In this document: one piece after another, positions 9,334-17,567 of the stretch | Layout of the letters: every line of letters begins with the position of its first letter | Position numbering within the stretch: the first letter of the stretch is position 1 | NCBI RefSeq assembly: GCF_001511835.1 | Contig: NZ_LN997848.1 | Span: forward strand, 1,798,001-1,862,000 | Source of the DNA: Magnetospirillum sp. XM-1 | GTDB taxonomy: Bacteria; Pseudomonadota; Alphaproteobacteria; Rhodospirillales; Magnetospirillaceae | Direction: 5' to 3' | DNA length: 64,000 nt | Translations under genes and position numbers: made by a program | The notes under the pieces: generated by a model | What the model saw: only the letters and a program-made list of their open reading frames with translations | What the model was told of the DNA's origin: nothing | Database searches by the model: none

Positions 9334-11895
9334 TTGGGGGAGGGGAAAATTCCGCGTCGTCTGCGTTCCCGCGTCGAGGGTCCGGCCTGGGCCTTCAACA
9401 CCGCCTACCATCCGCTGCCGGGTGCCTTCGACGAGGTGATGGCGCCGGGCGGCGCGGTCCGTCCCCATTGGAAGGGCTTCATCGACGGCATCGACCGCCT
9501 GGGGCCGGAAGAACTGGCGCGGCGCTGGGACATGGGGCAGCGCCTGATCCGCGACAACGGCGTCACCTACAACGTCTATGGCGACCCGGCGGGGCTGGAT
9601 AGGCCCTGGCGTCTCGACCCCCTGCCGCTGATCCTGTCGGCCGAGGAATGGGCGGGTCTGGCCAAGGGCATCGAGCAGCGGGCCGATCTGCTGGATTCTG
9701 TGCTGGCCGATCTTTACGGCGAGCGGTCGCTGGTGGGGCGCGGCGTCATCCCGCCCTCGGCACTGCACGCCAATCCCGCCTTCCTGCGGCCCTGCCACGG
9801 CTGGCTTCCGGCCGGCGGCCACTGGCTGCACCATTACGCCGCCGATCTGGTGCGCGGCCCCGACGGCGAGTGGCGGGTGCTGTCCGACCGCACCGAAAGC
9901 CCGTCGGGCGCCGGCTACGCCCTGGAGAACCGCACCATCGTCAGCCGCGTCCTGTCGGAATTCCACCGCTCGCTGCAGGTGGAAAGGCTGTGGCCGTTCT
10001 TCGAAGGCCTGCGCCGCTCGCTGCAGAACCTGTCGGTGCGCCACCGCGACGATCCGCGCATGGTGCTGCTGACGCCGGGCCCCTACAACGCCACCTATTT
10101 CGAGCACGCCTTCCTGGCCCGCCAGCTGGGCGTCACCCTGGTCCAGGGCGAGGATCTGACGGTGCGCGACAACACCGTCTACCTGAAGGCGCTGACCGGG
10201 TTGCAGCAGGTGGACGTCATCTTCCGCCGCACCGGCGGCACGTGGTGCGATCCCCTGGAGCTCAGGGGCGATTCCCAGCTGGGCGTCGCCGGGCTGCTGC
10301 AATCGGCCCGGCGCGGCAACGTGGCGCTGTTGAACGCCATCGGCACCGGCCTGCTGGACGGGGCCTCGCTGCTGGGCTTCATGCCGGCCCTGGCCCGCTC
10401 CTTGCGGGACGAGCATCTGATCCTGCCCTCGGTGCCCAGCTGGTGGTGCGGCGAGCCCGCCGCCCTGGATTACGTCTTGAAGAACCTGGAGCGTCTGGTG
10501 ATCCGCCCGGCCTTCGGACGGCGCGACCAGCCGGTGATCGGCGCCGCCCTGTCGGGCGCCCAGGCCGCCCAGATGCGCGCCGCCATCGCCGCCCGGCCCT
10601 GGGATTGGGTGGGCCAGGAGGTGCGGACCACCTCGACCCTGCCGGTATGGTCCGCCGAAGGGATCGAGCCCCGCCATTGCGTGCTGCGCGTCTTCGCCGT
10701 GCGCACCGAGAAGGGCTGGCAGGCCATGCCGGGCGGGCTGGCCCGGCTGTCGTCGGAACGCGACCTGCTGGCGTCGCGTTTGCAGACCGGCGGCGGCGGC
10801 AGCAAGGACGTGTGGATCGCCGCACCGCCCCAGCGCCTTACGGTGTCCGCCGTCCGCCCGCAGGCCCCGGCGGTGCGCCTGACCCGCGAGAACCGCGACC
10901 TGCCGTCGCGCGTCGCCGACAACATGTTCTGGCTGGGCCGCTATCTCGAGCGCTGCGAGGCCACCACCCGGCTGCTGCGCGCCGCCCTTGTGCGCATCGA
11001 GGACAGCCTGGCCGAGGGCGATTCCGCCCAGGCGCTGGCCATGATCCGCACCATGGCCGCCCTGGGGCTGTCGGTGCCGGAAGAGGACGGGACCGAGCCG
11101 GTGGAGGCGCTGGCCGACCGGCTGGTCGCCCACCATCTGGCCAGCGATGGATTGGGGCTGGCCGGCTGCGTCGAGCGCCTGCTGCGCATCGTCGTCCATC
11201 TGCGCGACCGCCTGTCCAACGACACTTGGCGGGCGCTGCACCTGCTCAAGGACGAGATCGGCCTCTTGGCCGCCGAGGCCGGCGGCGGCGACGTGCTGGG
11301 CCGGCTCAACGCCATGGTGCTGACCATGCAGGCGGTGAGCGGCCTGGCCATGGAGAGCATGACCCGCGGGCCGCAATGGCTGTTCCTGGATTCGGGCCGC
11401 CGCGTCGAGCGCGCCATCGCCATGGTCGAGATGGTCAGCGGTGCGCTGGCCGACGTGGAGGGCGAGGCAATGGTGCCGCTGGACCTGCTGCTCGAGACCT
11501 GGGACAGCGTGATGACCTATCGCTCGCGCTATCTGTCCACGCCCCGTCTGGCCGGGGTTCTCGACCTGCTGCTGTGCGACGAGGCCAATCCGCGCTCGCT
11601 GGGCTTCCAGCTCGCCACCCTGGAAGGCCACATGAACCGGCTGGCCGCCATGGGCGAGCATTCCGGCTTCTACAAGCCCGAGCAGAAGCTGATGACCGTG
11701 CTGTGCGGCACCATCCGCACCACCGACGTCATGGTGGTGTCGCGCTTCGACCGCGACGGCGGCTATCACGACGCGCTGCGGCTTTTGGACATGCTGCGCT
11801 CGCGGCTGTGGGAGCTGTCCGAGCAGGTGTCGCGCACCTATTTCATCCATGCCCAGTGGCGGCTGCCCACCGCGCCCATGGAGGAACTGGCGTGA
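9334..11895 (+). CDS. fused circularly permuted ATP-grasp and alpha-E protein
   Basis: One 853-residue polypeptide joins the two activities that are separate genes at 3381-5809. Residues about 15-500 are circularly permuted ATP-grasp (AFNTAYHPLPGAFDEVM near the N-terminus, LSDRTESPSGAGYALENR near 190); about 520-850 are alpha-E (SRVADNMFWLGRYLERCEA). The glutamate/aspartate of the usual EDNARTPSG signature is here SDRTESPSG. There is no ATG near the expected N-terminus. The TTG at 9334 is taken as start, but the purine run GGGGGAGGGG lies inside it, so an ATT at 9349 is also possible. The following transglutaminase overlaps its stop by four bases. Confidence 0.85.
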   Translation: MGEGKIPRRLRSRVEGPAWAFNTAYHPLPGAFDEVMAPGGAVRPHWKGFIDGIDRLGPEELARRWDMGQRLIRDNGVTYNVYGDPAGLDRPWRLDPLPLILSAEEWAGLAKGIEQRADLLDSVLADLYGERSLVGRGVIPPSALHANPAFLRPCHGWLPAGGHWLHHYAADLVRGPDGEWRVLSDRTESPSGAGYALENRTIVSRVLSEFHRSLQVERLWPFFEGLRRSLQNLSVRHRDDPRMVLLTPGPYNATYFEHAFLARQLGVTLVQGEDLTVRDNTVYLKALTGLQQVDVIFRRTGGTWCDPLELRGDSQLGVAGLLQSARRGNVALLNAIGTGLLDGASLLGFMPALARSLRDEHLILPSVPSWWCGEPAALDYVLKNLERLVIRPAFGRRDQPVIGAALSGAQAAQMRAAIAARPWDWVGQEVRTTSTLPVWSAEGIEPRHCVLRVFAVRTEKGWQAMPGGLARLSSERDLLASRLQTGGGGSKDVWIAAPPQRLTVSAVRPQAPAVRLTRENRDLPSRVADNMFWLGRYLERCEATTRLLRAALVRIEDSLAEGDSAQALAMIRTMAALGLSVPEEDGTEPVEALADRLVAHHLASDGLGLAGCVERLLRIVVHLRDRLSNDTWRALHLLKDEIGLLAAEAGGGDVLGRLNAMVLTMQAVSGLAMESMTRGPQWLFLDSGRRVERAIAMVEMVSGALADVEGEAMVPLDLLLETWDSVMTYRSRYLSTPRLAGVLDLLLCDEANPRSLGFQLATLEGHMNRLAAMGEHSGFYKPEQKLMTVLCGTIRTTDVMVVSRFDRDGGYHDALRLLDMLRSRLWELSEQVSRTYFIHAQWRLPTAPMEELA

Positions 11896-12767
11896 AGTTC
11901 AGGGTCCGCCACACCACTACCTACAAGTACACCGAGCCGGTGCAGCTGTCCCACCACGCCGCCCATCTGCGGCCGCGCGCCGTGGACGGCCAGAGCGTCG
12001 ATCAGGTCAAGATCGCCATCCGCCCGACGCCGGAAGTGCTGCACGAAGGCGGCCGGGACTATTTCGGCAATCCCATCACCTTCTTCACCATCCAGAGCCC
12101 CCATTCCACCCTGGTGATCGACGCCTCGTTCGTGGTGGAGACCGCCGGCCAGCCGCTTCTGCCCCAGATCGCCGTTCCCGCCTGGGATTCGGTGCGGCTC
12201 AACACCTGGTCGGGGGCGCGCGGCATCGACGAGGGGGTGATGGATTTCGTCTTCGCCTCGCCCCAGGTGCCGCCCCTGGCCGAGGCCGAGCGTTATGCCC
12301 AGCCCAGCTTCGCCCCCGGCCGGCCGCTGACCGAGGCGGTGATGGATTTGAACCGGCGCATCCACGCGGATTTCACCTTCGACCCCGAGGCCACCAGCGT
12401 GGGCACGCCGCTGGCCCAGGTCTTCCAGCAGCGGCGCGGCGTCTGCCAGGACTTCGCCCATGTGGGCATCGCCTGCCTTCGCGCCATGGGGTTGGCGGCG
12501 CGCTACGTCAGCGGCTACATCCGCACCAAGCCGCCGCCGGGCAAGGAAAAGCTGGTGGGCGCCGACGCCTCGCACGCCTGGCTGTCGGTCTACCAGCCCG
12601 GCTGGGGCTGGCTGGACCTCGATCCTACCAACGACATGGCGGCCGGACAGGACCATATCGTGGTAGCCTGGGGGCGCGATTACGACGACGTCACCCCGGT
12701 GCGCGGCGTGGTGCTGGGCGGCGGCGAGCATCAGGTGCTGGTGGCCGTGGATGTGCTGGAGTTCTGA
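11892..12767 (+). CDS. transglutaminase family protein
   Basis: A 291-residue protein with the bacterial transglutaminase-like fold: a beta-rich N-terminal half starting VKFRVRHTTTYKYTEPV, then the catalytic core with C185 (RRGVCQDFAH), H228 (ADASHAWLSVY) and D244 (LDLDPTND). The triad is complete, so it should be an active cysteine amidase, protease or transferase. It starts with GTG at 11892, overlapping the stop of the ATP-grasp/alpha-E fusion in a GTGA, so translation is coupled. It is the shorter of two transglutaminases in this locus and lacks DUF2126. The substrate is unknown. Confidence 0.88.
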   Translation: MKFRVRHTTTYKYTEPVQLSHHAAHLRPRAVDGQSVDQVKIAIRPTPEVLHEGGRDYFGNPITFFTIQSPHSTLVIDASFVVETAGQPLLPQIAVPAWDSVRLNTWSGARGIDEGVMDFVFASPQVPPLAEAERYAQPSFAPGRPLTEAVMDLNRRIHADFTFDPEATSVGTPLAQVFQQRRGVCQDFAHVGIACLRAMGLAARYVSGYIRTKPPPGKEKLVGADASHAWLSVYQPGWGWLDLDPTNDMAAGQDHIVVAWGRDYDDVTPVRGVVLGGGEHQVLVAVDVLEF

Positions 12768-12792
12768 TCGTCCCGCGGACAGGGGAGTTTCC

Positions 12793-14445
12793 ATGATCGC
12801 CAGGGTTCTCATGGCCGCTTTGCTGCTGCTCGCCACCCTTCCGGCGCGGGCCGAGGATCTGGCCGGGACCCTGAAGAAGGTCGGGGAGACCGGAACCCTG
12901 ACGCTGGGCATCCGCGAATCCTCCTATCCGCTGTCCTATCTGGACGACGCCCAGAAGCCGGTCGGCTATCACATCGACATCTGCCTCCGGCTGGCCGAGG
13001 CGGTGAAGGCTAGGCTGGCCCTGCCTGCCCTCAAGGTCGAAACCCTGCCGGTGACCTCGCAGAATCGCATCCCCCTGGTGCAGAACGGCACGGTGGACCT
13101 GGAATGCGGCTCGACCACCAACAACGAGGCGCGCTCGCGTCAGGTGGCCTTCGCGCCGACCACCTTCGTCACCAAGGTGCGCATGGCGGTGAAGAAGTCC
13201 TCGGGCATCACCAGTATCGCGCAGCTGGCCGGCAAGCCGGTGGCCATCACCACCGGCACCACCAGCGTTCAGCTGGTCCGCGCCCACAAGAAGGGCCAGG
13301 GCGTGGTGTTCAAGGAGGTCTACGGCAAGGACCACGCCGATTCCTTCCTGCTGCTGGAAAGCGATCGCGCCGTGGCCTTCATCATGGACGACAACCTGCT
13401 GGCCGGGCTGATCGCCACCTCGAAATCTCCCGACAGCTACGCCATCGTCGGCGAGGTGCTGAACGTCGAGCCCATCGCCATCATGCTGCGGCGCGACGAC
13501 CCCCAGTTCAAGGCGCTGGTGGACGACACGGTCAAGGCCATGATGGCCTCGGGCGAGGTGGACCGGCTTTACGCCAAGTGGTTCATGTCGCCCATTCCGC
13601 CGCGCGGCATCAACATGCACTTCCCCATGAGCGGGCAGCTGAAATCCCTGATCAAGGCGCCCGCCGACGCGCCCGCCGAGGCCTTCGCCCGCAAGACCGC
13701 CGCCCAGGGCGGCTATCGCTGGAACTGGGGCATCTATTTCGAGCCGGTGCCGTCGGGGGACGAGACGTACCTCTCCTGGCTGGCCGTCGCTTTGGTCTGG
13801 ACGCTGGCCATCTCGCTGGCCTCCTGGGCTTTGGCCCTGGTGCTGGGGGTGGTGGCGGGGGCGGCGCGCACATTGCCCGACCGCCGCGTCGCAGGCGCCG
13901 CCACCGCCTATGTGGAGCTGTTCCGCAACATCCCCCTGCTGGTGCAGATGTTCCTGTGGTTCTTCGTCATCCCGGAATTGCTGCCCGCCTCCTGGGCGCT
14001 GTGGGTCAAGCAGGAGATGCCCGCCAAGGAATTCTTCATCGCCGTCATTTGCCTGGGCCTCTTCACCTCGTCCCGGGTGGCCGAGCAGGTGCGCGCCGGC
14101 ATCGAAAGCCGCCCCAAGGGCCAGCGGCAGGCCGCCCTGGCCTTGGGCATGACCGAGGCCCAGGTGTTCCGGCACGTGACGTTGCCGGTGGCGCTGCGGG
14201 TGGTCATTCCGCCGCTGACCTCGGAATTCATGAACGTGTTCAAGAACTCCTCGGTGGCCTTCGCCATCGGCATGGCGGAGCTGACCTTCGTGGCGCGCCA
14301 GATGCAGGAGGAATCCGAGCAGGGCATCGAGACCCTGGCGGCGGTGACGCTGCTGTATTTCCTCTGCGCCTTCCTGGCCAACCGGGCCATGGCCCTGGTG
14401 GAGCGGCGCACCCGCGTGCCGGGTCTGTTGGGAGTGGGGCGCTGA
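12793..14445 (+). CDS. fused glutamate/aspartate-binding protein and ABC permease (GltI-GltJ)
   Basis: A single 550-residue frame. It has a signal peptide ([20 protein letters not shown]), a periplasmic amino-acid-binding domain to about residue 290 ([30 protein letters not shown], ending [12 protein letters not shown] as GltI does), a short linker, and from about 308 ([11 protein letters not shown]) a complete GltJ-like permease with the EAA loop ([18 protein letters not shown]). In enteric bacteria these are separate proteins. Fusion tethers the receptor to the membrane complex. ATG at 12793 follows AGGGGAG. gltK follows with a one-base overlap (TGATG), then gltL. Import of glutamate/aspartate is the likely role; the exact ligand is inferred. 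Confidence 0.88.
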   Translation: MIARVLMAALLLLATLPARAEDLAGTLKKVGETGTLTLGIRESSYPLSYLDDAQKPVGYHIDICLRLAEAVKARLALPALKVETLPVTSQNRIPLVQNGTVDLECGSTTNNEARSRQVAFAPTTFVTKVRMAVKKSSGITSIAQLAGKPVAITTGTTSVQLVRAHKKGQGVVFKEVYGKDHADSFLLLESDRAVAFIMDDNLLAGLIATSKSPDSYAIVGEVLNVEPIAIMLRRDDPQFKALVDDTVKAMMASGEVDRLYAKWFMSPIPPRGINMHFPMSGQLKSLIKAPADAPAEAFARKTAAQGGYRWNWGIYFEPVPSGDETYLSWLAVALVWTLAISLASWALALVLGVVAGAARTLPDRRVAGAATAYVELFRNIPLLVQMFLWFFVIPELLPASWALWVKQEMPAKEFFIAVICLGLFTSSRVAEQVRAGIESRPKGQRQAALALGMTEAQVFRHVTLPVALRVVIPPLTSEFMNVFKNSSVAFAIGMAELTFVARQMQEESEQGIETLAAVTLLYFLCAFLANRAMALVERRTRVPGLLGVGR

Positions 14446-15101
14446 TGTTCGCCGAGCTCGACTTTTCCGTCATCGCCGCCAGCCTGCCCTTCATCTGGTC
14501 GGGGCTGCTGTTCTCGCTCAAGCTCACTTTTGTGGCCATGAGCGGCGGCATCGTGCTGGGCACCCTGCTGGCCCTGGCCCGCCTGTCCGGGCCGGCGTGG
14601 CTGGCCGGGGCGGCGGCGGCCTATGTCAACGTCATGCGCTCCATTCCGCTGGTCCTGGTGATTCTGTGGTTCTTCCTGGCCATTCCGCTGCTGACCGGCG
14701 CGCCCATGGGGGCCGAGACCTCGGCGCTGATCACCTTCACGGTGTTCGAGGCGGCCTTCTATGCCGAGATCATGCGGGCCGGCATCAACAGCGTGCCCAA
14801 GGGCCAGACCTGGGCGGCCCAGGCGCTGGGCCTGAGCCGGGTGCAGATCATGGCCTTCGTGGTGCTGCCCCAGGCTTTCCGGGCCATGATCCCGCTGCTG
14901 CTGACCCAGACCATCGTCTTGTTCCAGGATTCGTCCCTGGTCTACGCCATCGGCGCCAAGGACCTGCTGAAGGCCGCCGAGGTGGCGGGCAAGAACTACA
15001 ACCGGCCGGTGGAGATGTACCTCTTCGCCGCCGGCCTCTATTTCGTCCTCTGCTTCTGCCTGTCCCAGGTGGTGAAGCGTCTTGCCGGAGCGCGGAGATG
15101 A
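14445..15101 (+). CDS. gltK: glutamate/aspartate ABC transporter permease
   Basis: A 218-residue HisM-type inner-membrane permease with several hydrophobic segments and the cytoplasmic EAA loop near residues 120-140 ([18 protein letters not shown]), which contacts the ATPase. It would pair with the permease half of the preceding fusion protein. It starts at the ATG that shares its A with the TGA of the fusion gene, and its own TGA overlaps the ATG of the ATPase by four bases, so all three transporter genes are translationally coupled. The length is normal for GltK. Confidence 0.9.
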   Translation: MFAELDFSVIAASLPFIWSGLLFSLKLTFVAMSGGIVLGTLLALARLSGPAWLAGAAAAYVNVMRSIPLVLVILWFFLAIPLLTGAPMGAETSALITFTVFEAAFYAEIMRAGINSVPKGQTWAAQALGLSRVQIMAFVVLPQAFRAMIPLLLTQTIVLFQDSSLVYAIGAKDLLKAAEVAGKNYNRPVEMYLFAAGLYFVLCFCLSQVVKRLAGARR

Positions 15102-15826
15102 TCGAGATCAAGGGCGTTTCCAAATGGTACGGCAGCGTCCAGGTGCTGGACGATTGCACGACCAGGGTCGCCAAGGGCGAGGTGGTGGTGGTGTGCGGCC
15201 CGTCGGGGTCGGGCAAGTCGACGCTGATCAAATGCGTCAACGGCCTGGAGCCCTTCGACGGTGGCTCGATCACCGTCAGCGGCGTGGCGGTCGAGGCGCC
15301 GGACACCGACCTCACCCGCCTGCGCGCCCGCGTCGGCATGGTGTTCCAGCATTTCGAGCTGTTTCCCCACATGAGTGTGATGGAAAATCTGTGCCTGGCG
15401 CCGGTCAAGGTGTTGGGGCGCCCGGCCGACGAGGCCCGCGCCAAGGCGCAAGGCTTGCTCGAACGGGTCGGGCTGGCCGCCCACGCCGCCAAGCACCCGG
15501 CCCAGCTGTCCGGCGGCCAGCAGCAGCGCGTCGCCATCGCCCGCGCCCTGGCCATGGACCCCGATTGCATGCTGTTCGACGAGCCCACCTCGGCGCTCGA
15601 CCCCGAGATGATCGGCGAGGTGCTGGACGTCATGGTGGAACTGGCGCGTGACGGCATGACCATGATGGTGGTCACCCACGAAATGGGCTTCGCCCGCACC
15701 GTCGCCGACCGGGTGGTGTTCATGGATCACGGCCGCATCGTCGAGGACGCCCCCAAGGAGGCATTCTTCGCCGCGCCCTCCAGCGAGCGCGCCACCCAGT
15801 TCCTGGCGCGCATCCTGCGGCATTGA
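15098..15826 (+). CDS. gltL: glutamate/aspartate ABC transporter ATP-binding protein
   Basis: A 242-residue ABC ATPase of the polar amino-acid (GlnQ/GltL) type, with all motifs intact: Walker [10 protein letters not shown] near 35-43, Q-loop (FQHFELFPH), signature LSGGQQQR, Walker [14 protein letters not shown] and the switch histidine in VVTHEMGFA. It powers the importer formed with the GltI-GltJ fusion and GltK. It starts in an ATGA overlap with gltK. No clear rho-independent terminator follows; the next gene begins 89 bases on with its own candidate promoter. Confidence 0.93.
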   Translation: MIEIKGVSKWYGSVQVLDDCTTRVAKGEVVVVCGPSGSGKSTLIKCVNGLEPFDGGSITVSGVAVEAPDTDLTRLRARVGMVFQHFELFPHMSVMENLCLAPVKVLGRPADEARAKAQGLLERVGLAAHAAKHPAQLSGGQQQRVAIARALAMDPDCMLFDEPTSALDPEMIGEVLDVMVELARDGMTMMVVTHEMGFARTVADRVVFMDHGRIVEDAPKEAFFAAPSSERATQFLARILRH

Positions 15827-15853
15827 GGCCGTCCCTGGCATCGCAATGAGAAA

Positions 15854-15881
15854 TTGCCCGTCAATTTCCCGGTGATATAAG
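15854..15881 (+). promoter_or_regulatory. candidate promoter for the DUF4239 gene
   Basis: TTGCCC (15854-15859), a 16-base spacer and TATAAG (15876-15881) lie 35 bases before the ATG at 15916. The match is reasonable for a sigma-70-type promoter and would separate this gene from the gltL operon. Confidence 0.4.
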
Positions 15882-15915
15882 GAACGCCGCTGGATATTCG
15901 CGGGAAGATTTCGTC

Positions 15916-16698
15916 ATGTTGTCGGTTCTGATGTTGCCCCTTTGGGCTCAGGCTCTGATCTTTGTCGGCGGCGCCGTGACTGTGGCGATGCTGGCGCGCT
16001 GGGTCGTCAACGCGGCTCACGGCGGCCAGACGTTCGGACGCGCCCGCGAGGCGGCGAACATCCTGCGCCAGCCGACGACGACCCTGGTCGCCATGACCCT
16101 GGCCTTGAGCGGCATTCAGGTCATCGGAGAGTTTCACCGCACCGAGGCCGACACCGCCAGGGAGGCCAGCGTTCTCGAACGTCTCTACCGGGATGCGCAA
16201 GCCTATGGCGACGTCCAGACGGCCGAGTTCCGTGAAACCCTCGTCGCCTATGTCGAATCCGTGGTCGACAAGGAATGGTACGCCATGCGGCGGATGGAGG
16301 AAGACCCCGCCACCAAGCAGATCTTCGGCCGCATGCTCACCCTGTCCCACCAGATGTCAGCCTCCACCCAACGGGAGCAGATGTGGCTGAATGACATGAT
16401 GACGCAGGTGAACCTGTCGGCGGACCTGCGCCGGGCGCGCATTTCCAGCGCGCAAGCCAGCATGCCTTGGATCTTCTATCTGGTCGTCATCTCCGGGACC
16501 ACTGTGATTCTGTGTTTCTCGGCGCTGCTGTCCACGGGGCCGGGCAGCGAGGCGGTGATCGTGAGCCATGCCGTCGTCATCGGCCTGACCCTGTTGCTCG
16601 TCGTGTCGCTGGATCTTCCCTTTAGCGGCTCTCTCGGGGTCAGGCCTGATCCCTTCCTGGCCGCGCTGGACAACATCCGCCTGCTCGCCGAGCCCTGA
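15916..16698 (+). CDS. DUF4239 (bestrophin-like) membrane protein
   Basis: A 260-residue protein with four hydrophobic segments, at about residues 8-28, 50-65, 182-205 and 210-235, flanking a long central soluble region (about 70-180) rich in acidic and basic residues. The TM-soluble-TM arrangement and the C-terminal LDLPFSGSLGV motif match the DUF4239 family, which has been compared to bestrophin chloride channels; no function is established. It appears to be a single-gene unit with a candidate promoter at 15854 and a strong terminator at 16710. Nothing in the context tells its role. Confidence 0.7.
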   Translation: MLSVLMLPLWAQALIFVGGAVTVAMLARWVVNAAHGGQTFGRAREAANILRQPTTTLVAMTLALSGIQVIGEFHRTEADTAREASVLERLYRDAQAYGDVQTAEFRETLVAYVESVVDKEWYAMRRMEEDPATKQIFGRMLTLSHQMSASTQREQMWLNDMMTQVNLSADLRRARISSAQASMPWIFYLVVISGTTVILCFSALLSTGPGSEAVIVSHAVVIGLTLLLVVSLDLPFSGSLGVRPDPFLAALDNIRLLAEP

Positions 16699-16709
16699 CG
16701 AAAAGGAAA

Positions 16710-16745
16710 AGGCCAGTCGGTCCATTGGACTGACTGGCCTTTATT
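16710..16745. terminator. bidirectional rho-independent terminator
   Basis: An inverted repeat, AGGCCAGTC...GACTGGCCT with a three-base ATT loop and one internal mismatch, is flanked by A-rich sequence on the left (AAAAGGAAAA) and TTTATT on the right. It should end transcription of the DUF4239 gene rightwards and of tRNA-Pro leftwards. Confidence 0.85.
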
Positions 16746-16821
16746 GGTCGGAGTGAGAGGATTCGAACCTCCGGCCCCTGCCTCCCGAAGACAGTGCTCT
16801 ACCAGGCTGAGCTACACTCCG
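16745..16821 (-). tRNA. tRNA-Pro (anticodon CGG)
   Basis: On the minus strand a 77-base cloverleaf folds: acceptor stem CGGAGTG/CACTCCG, D arm GCTC/GAGC, anticodon stem CTGTC/GGCAG with loop TTCGGGA (anticodon CGG, reading CCG codons), and a T arm with GGTTCGAATCC. The 3' CCA is encoded (16747-16745) and the discriminator base is A. The C1-G72 pair with A73 is the bacterial proline type. It lies about 750 bases from a prolyl-tRNA synthetase gene on the opposite strand. Confidence 0.93.
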
Positions 16822-16904
16822 GTCGCCTGCGAGGCGCTTCTTATAGCGCCAAGATTGCGGCGGCGCAAAGGGATTTTGCGCCGCCGCGAAGAGCCGGAAA
16901 ACGA

Positions 16905-17375
16905 TCAGATTTCGCGGCCGATCAGGGAGTCGACGGAGAAGCGGCCGCCGCCCCGGATGGCGAAGGCCAGCGTGACCACGCCCCACAGCAGGGGGTATTC
17001 GAAGCCGCCGGCGGTCCAGAAGAAGCCATTGCCCAGGTGGACGCCGAACGCCGCCACCAGCAACAGGCCGGTGGCCAGGGCGGCGACGGCGCGGGTGGCC
17101 AGGCCGGCCGCCAGCATCAGGCCGCCCGCGAATTCGATCAGCCCGGCCACCAGCGCCATGCCGGCCGGCAGGCCCAGCTTGGTGGCGAAGAACTGGCCGG
17201 TGGCTTCCAGGCCATAGCCGCCGAACCAGCCGAACAGCTTCTGGGCGCCATGGGGAACCAGCAGCAGGCCGGCGGCGACGCGCACCATGGGCTCGGCCAG
17301 GGGCGACAGCGCCTGGGTGAGGGGGGCGATGGCGGGGATCACGGGCTGGGTGGAAGCGTGGGAGAAGGTGGACAT
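16905..17375 (-). CDS. DoxX family membrane protein
   Basis: A 156-residue protein with four hydrophobic segments beginning at about residue 30 (RVAAGLLLVPHGAQKLFGWFGG), which carries the conserved HGxQKLFG motif of DoxX proteins. Family members are small inner-membrane proteins associated with oxidative stress or thiosulfate metabolism, but most, including this type, have no proven reaction. It starts at ATG 17375. It is alone on the minus strand between tRNA-Pro and proS. A GTTTC-N7-GAAAC inverted repeat at 17464-17480 lies upstream and could be a regulator site. Confidence 0.85.
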   Translation of the reverse strand: MSTFSHASTQPVIPAIAPLTQALSPLAEPMVRVAAGLLLVPHGAQKLFGWFGGYGLEATGQFFATKLGLPAGMALVAGLIEFAGGLMLAAGLATRAVAALATGLLLVAAFGVHLGNGFFWTAGGFEYPLLWGVVTLAFAIRGGGRFSVDSLIGREI

Positions 17376-17463
17376 CGGAGACCTCGTGGGTGATGGGCTT
17401 TGCTGGAGGCGACTCTAGTCCCGAGGGTGCTAAATCAACAATTGCCGCATTTGTCACAGAACT

Positions 17464-17480
17464 GTTTCGCATGATGAAAC
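17464..17480. promoter_or_regulatory. inverted repeat in the DoxX/proS divergent region
   Basis: GTTTC-GCATGAT-GAAAC is a 5-7-5 inverted repeat between the divergent DoxX and proS genes. Its half-sites resemble those of the 20-bp palindrome at 56462-56481. It may be an operator; nothing in the sequence identifies the regulator. Confidence 0.3.
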
Positions 17481-17567
17481 GTAGGGCCGGGAGGCCGGTT
17501 CCGGCTGGAAAAAGCCGTCCGGATGGGCTATCGGGAAGCGTGCTCACAGTTCCGGTGGATTGAACCC

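Noticed and set aside
6569..11850. Long open frames of over 850 codons on the minus strand across the transglutaminase and ATP-grasp genes
   Set aside because: They are antisense to genes with intact conserved motifs, have no recognisable domains and an amino-acid composition typical of GC-rich shadows (Gly, Gln, His, Arg, Ala).
9648..11891. Plus-strand frame leading without a stop into the second transglutaminase
   Set aside because: It is the +2 frame of the ATP-grasp/alpha-E gene. The real transglutaminase starts at the GTG at 11892, where family similarity begins.
14848..15723. Minus-strand frame of 291 codons across gltK/gltL
   Set aside because: It is antisense to two genes with complete transporter motifs and coupled start/stop overlaps.
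16745..16821. tRNA-Pro as an integration site of a mobile element
   Set aside because: There is no integrase gene and no second copy of the tRNA 3' end nearby; the flanking genes look ordinary.
17523..17567. Upstream in-frame ATG for proS
   Set aside because: The extra 15 residues do not match the family; MSKAKK at 17568 gives the expected N-terminus.
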